From: Phycisphaerales bacterium
Lineage (GTDB): Bacteria; Planctomycetota; Phycisphaerae; Sedimentisphaerales; Anaerobacaceae
Direction of reading: 5' to 3'
Assembly: GCA_011057845.1 (NCBI GenBank)
Contig: DSDB01000464.1
Span: 1 to 7,303, forward strand
DNA length: 7,303 nucleotides
In this document: positions 5,134-7,303 of the stretch, in pieces
How positions within the stretch are numbered: position 1 is the first letter of the stretch
How the letters are laid out: each line of letters starts with the position of its first letter
Program-made: the position numbers and the translations under genes
The notes under the pieces: generated by a model
What the model saw: the letters and a program-made list of their open reading frames with translations, nothing else
The model's database searches: none
What the model was told of the DNA's origin: nothing

Positions 5134-7303
5134 ATGGTCCAACAGGAAGAACCCAAACTCACTGAGACGCTGCCGGAAGCAGCCGAAGCCTTCATTACCG
5201 CCGTGGTCAGGAAGATGCGGTATCGCCGCAAGGTCCGTCAGGAGGTCCGCGAGGAATTGACGGCGCATCTTCTCGACAGCCTTCGCGATTGCACCGACGC
5301 TCAGCAGCGCAACAAACAGGTGCGCGAGCTGCTGACGGAGTTCGGCGACGTGAAGATGCTGGCGATACTGCTGCGGCGGGCGAAGAAGCGGTGTCGCCCG
5401 GCGTGGCGAACGGCCGTGGTCCGGATGTTCCAGATCGCGGCCGCGGCCCTGCTGGCCTTCGTACTATACGCGGTGTGGTTCTCGATGGGCCGGCCGACGA
5501 TCCGCACCGACTATCTGGCCATGATGAACGAGAAGACCCGGCCGCAGGTCGCCGACGCCGACAACGCCTGGGCCTGCTATGACAAGGCCATCGGCCTGTT
5601 CAAGGCCCCGTCGGATATGATCCGCCAGACCATCGGCAAGGACGCCCGAGAGCCGGACTTTGTCAGGATAGGCGAGCTGGAGGCCCTGCTGGCGGCCAAT
5701 CGTCAGACAGTCGCCCGGTACGTTCAGGACAACGAGCCCCGGATCGCCGACCTCGACAGCGAGCTGAAGGCGATTGCCGACGAGGCCTTCGCCAGGGGCC
5801 TCATGCCGCTTGTGGCCGGCGGCGAGCCGGACGTCCCGTCATGGCGGCGATTTGATAAGGCCGTCGAGGCCCTCTGCTACCGCATACAACAAGCCGTCCA
5901 ACAGGGTGACGCCCCGTCCGAACCCATGGAGCCCGTCTTTGGCGGATACGGACGCGAGGAATTCGCGTGTGATCCGAACCACGCGCTGTCCGGGCGTCTA
6001 ACGACGTGGGCAAGGCAAAAAACGCAGCCGCGGCGGTCGGCCGCCCAGAAGGCGCTGGATGCGGCGGCGATGGCGTACTGGCTCGACCATCCCCAGCCGC
6101 CGGTCGATACGGTGCTGGCGAATTTGTGCCCGTATGAGATCGAGGCGATGGAGCGATGGGTGGCCGACAATGAGGCGGCGTGGGCCGCCTTCGTCGAGGG
6201 CGGGCTGCGGCGGTACTGCTACCGTCCATACTCGCTCGTCGATGGGGCGGACCGCAACTGGCTCATGGCCGTGGAGATTCCCCATCTGGGCTCGCTGCGG
6301 GACCTGGCCAGACTGGGGCAGTGGCGAAGCCGCCTGGCCCTGCGCGAGGGCACGGCCGGGGCGGCGCTGGATAACTGCGCGGCGGTGGCGCGGGCGGCCC
6401 GGCACTGGCAGGACAAAGGGACGATTATCGAGCAGCTTGTCGGCGCGTCGATGGCCCGTCTGGCGCGTGATCAGGTGCTGGAGATCCTGGACAACGCCAA
6501 GCCCTCGGCGGCGGACATCGACCGCACGACGGCGGCGCTCAAGGGGCTCTATGACCAGGGGTATCCCGTGCTCGACCTGGAATTCGAGCGGATGAGCCTC
6601 ATGGACATCATCCAGCACGTCTTTACCGACGGCGGACCCGGCGGCGGCCACCTGATCGGGCAGGAGGTCCTGCAATTCGAGCACCCCGTGGGCGAGGACC
6701 TGGTAGCACGTGCAGGAGTTAAGGCCGCCGGGACAGCCCTGGGGATCGTACACGCCCGGCGCAACGCGACACAGGCGATGGCCAACGAGATGTTCGACAA
6801 CGCCGTGCGGCGCTCGAAGCTGACGCCCTTTGAACGCAGGAATTCCGGCATACCCGCGATAGATCAACTGCTGGAATCCAGGCATCCATACCGCTATGCC
6901 CTGCTTCACATGATGCTGCCGGCGCTGGATCGCGCGTCGGAGCTGGTATTCCAGAGTCGGGCCATGCACGAGGCGACGCTGACGATTCTGGCGCTGCAGC
7001 GCCGCCACGCGGAAAAGGGGGCCTACCCCGAGACGCTGTCGGTGCTGGTCGATGAGAAGTGGCTCGACCAACTGCCGATGGACCCGTTCAGCGACAAACC
7101 CCTGGTCTATCGTCGCACCGCAGATGGCTTCATCCTCTACAGCGTCTGGACGGACTTCACGGACAATGGAGGAACGACGCTCTACGGCCACAGCGGACGG
7201 CCCAAGGTCGGCGCACGGGACGACGGGGCCGACTGGGTGTACTGGCCGATTCCGCGGGCCAGGCCGGTCGACGCTGAATCCAGGCAGGCCTACCGACGCG
7301 AAC
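5134..7303 (+). CDS. HAAS-domain single-pass membrane protein with large uncharacterised outer domain (3' end cut by window)
   Basis: The frame is open for 723 codons to the window edge. AAGGAG lies nine bases before the ATG. Residues 17-87 resemble the HAAS (DUF1700-like) helical domain: charged RYRRKVRQEVREEL, then LLTEFGDVKMLAILLRRAKKR. Residues 98-116 form the only clear membrane segment, with an Arg/Lys-rich stretch before it, so the N-terminus should be cytoplasmic and about 600 residues outside. That part is mostly Ala-rich helix, including a TPR-like stretch near 385-450 (LGSLRDLARLGQWRSRLALR onward). Residues 613-680 end with GAYPETL, LPMDPFSDKPLVYRR, ILYSVWTDFTDNGG, resembling the C-terminal part of GspG-type pseudopilins and a motif common in planctomycete proteins. 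HAAS proteins partner PadR regulators, which fits the gene before it. A signalling or anti-repressor role is inferred; the outer domain's function is unknown. Confidence 0.85.
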   Translation, partial: MVQQEEPKLTETLPEAAEAFITAVVRKMRYRRKVRQEVREELTAHLLDSLRDCTDAQQRNKQVRELLTEFGDVKMLAILLRRAKKRCRPAWRTAVVRMFQIAAAALLAFVLYAVWFSMGRPTIRTDYLAMMNEKTRPQVADADNAWACYDKAIGLFKAPSDMIRQTIGKDAREPDFVRIGELEALLAANRQTVARYVQDNEPRIADLDSELKAIADEAFARGLMPLVAGGEPDVPSWRRFDKAVEALCYRIQQAVQQGDAPSEPMEPVFGGYGREEFACDPNHALSGRLTTWARQKTQPRRSAAQKALDAAAMAYWLDHPQPPVDTVLANLCPYEIEAMERWVADNEAAWAAFVEGGLRRYCYRPYSLVDGADRNWLMAVEIPHLGSLRDLARLGQWRSRLALREGTAGAALDNCAAVARAARHWQDKGTIIEQLVGASMARLARDQVLEILDNAKPSAADIDRTTAALKGLYDQGYPVLDLEFERMSLMDIIQHVFTDGGPGGGHLIGQEVLQFEHPVGEDLVARAGVKAAGTALGIVHARRNATQAMANEMFDNAVRRSKLTPFERRNSGIPAIDQLLESRHPYRYALLHMMLPALDRASELVFQSRAMHEATLTILALQRRHAEKGAYPETLSVLVDEKWLDQLPMDPFSDKPLVYRRTADGFILYSVWTDFTDNGGTTLYGHSGRPKVGARDDGADWVYWPIPRARPVDAESRQAYRRE

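Noticed and set aside
5998..7191. 397-codon minus-strand frame opposite the HAAS gene
   Set aside because: It is Arg/His/Gln-rich, low in recognisable motifs, and antisense to a frame with a good start, membrane segment and conserved-looking C-terminal motif.

Overview
The window is GC-rich chromosomal DNA that looks like Planctomycetota, possibly Phycisphaerae or a relative. This rests on recognition, not a search. The signs are a formylglycine-type sulfatase exported by a combined Tat/lipoprotein signal, an orphan secretin, and a large membrane-anchored protein ending in a YPETL...DPF..KPL.Y...YSV..D..D.GG motif that I associate with planctomycete proteins. No RNA genes, insertion sequences, CRISPR arrays or phage genes are visible.

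Layout. Positions 1-128 hold no supported gene. A secretin-family protein with a long coiled-coil tail is read leftward (129-1781) from its own promoter. Positions 1782-2270 form a control region with nested inverted repeats, promoter-like boxes facing both ways, and a 31-residue lipoprotein-like gene read rightward (2077-2172). Two leftward genes follow: an arylsulfatase-like lipoprotein (2271-3626) and, 61 bases upstream of it, a COQ7-like di-iron protein (3688-4224). They may be co-transcribed from a strong promoter at 4288-4316. Positions 4225-4710 are an intergenic region between divergent genes. It ends in an A/T-tract element, a TTGACA promoter and a perfect inverted repeat lying on the -10 box.

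The right-hand unit is a PadR-type repressor (4711-5052) followed by a long gene that starts at 5134, stays open for 723 codons and is cut by the window end. Its product has a HAAS-like helical domain, one membrane segment and about 600 extracytoplasmic residues. PadR regulators next to HAAS-domain membrane proteins are a recurring regulatory pairing. Here the presumed operator, repressor and membrane partner are all visible, and the outer part of the membrane protein is of unknown function.

The genes share a cell-envelope theme: secretin, sulfatase, mini-lipoprotein and anchored sensor-like protein. Only padR and its partner are convincingly one functional unit. The strongest candidate for something undescribed is that PadR/HAAS unit with its large uncharacterised outer domain. 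Next are the 31-residue lipoprotein and the coiled-coil secretin.
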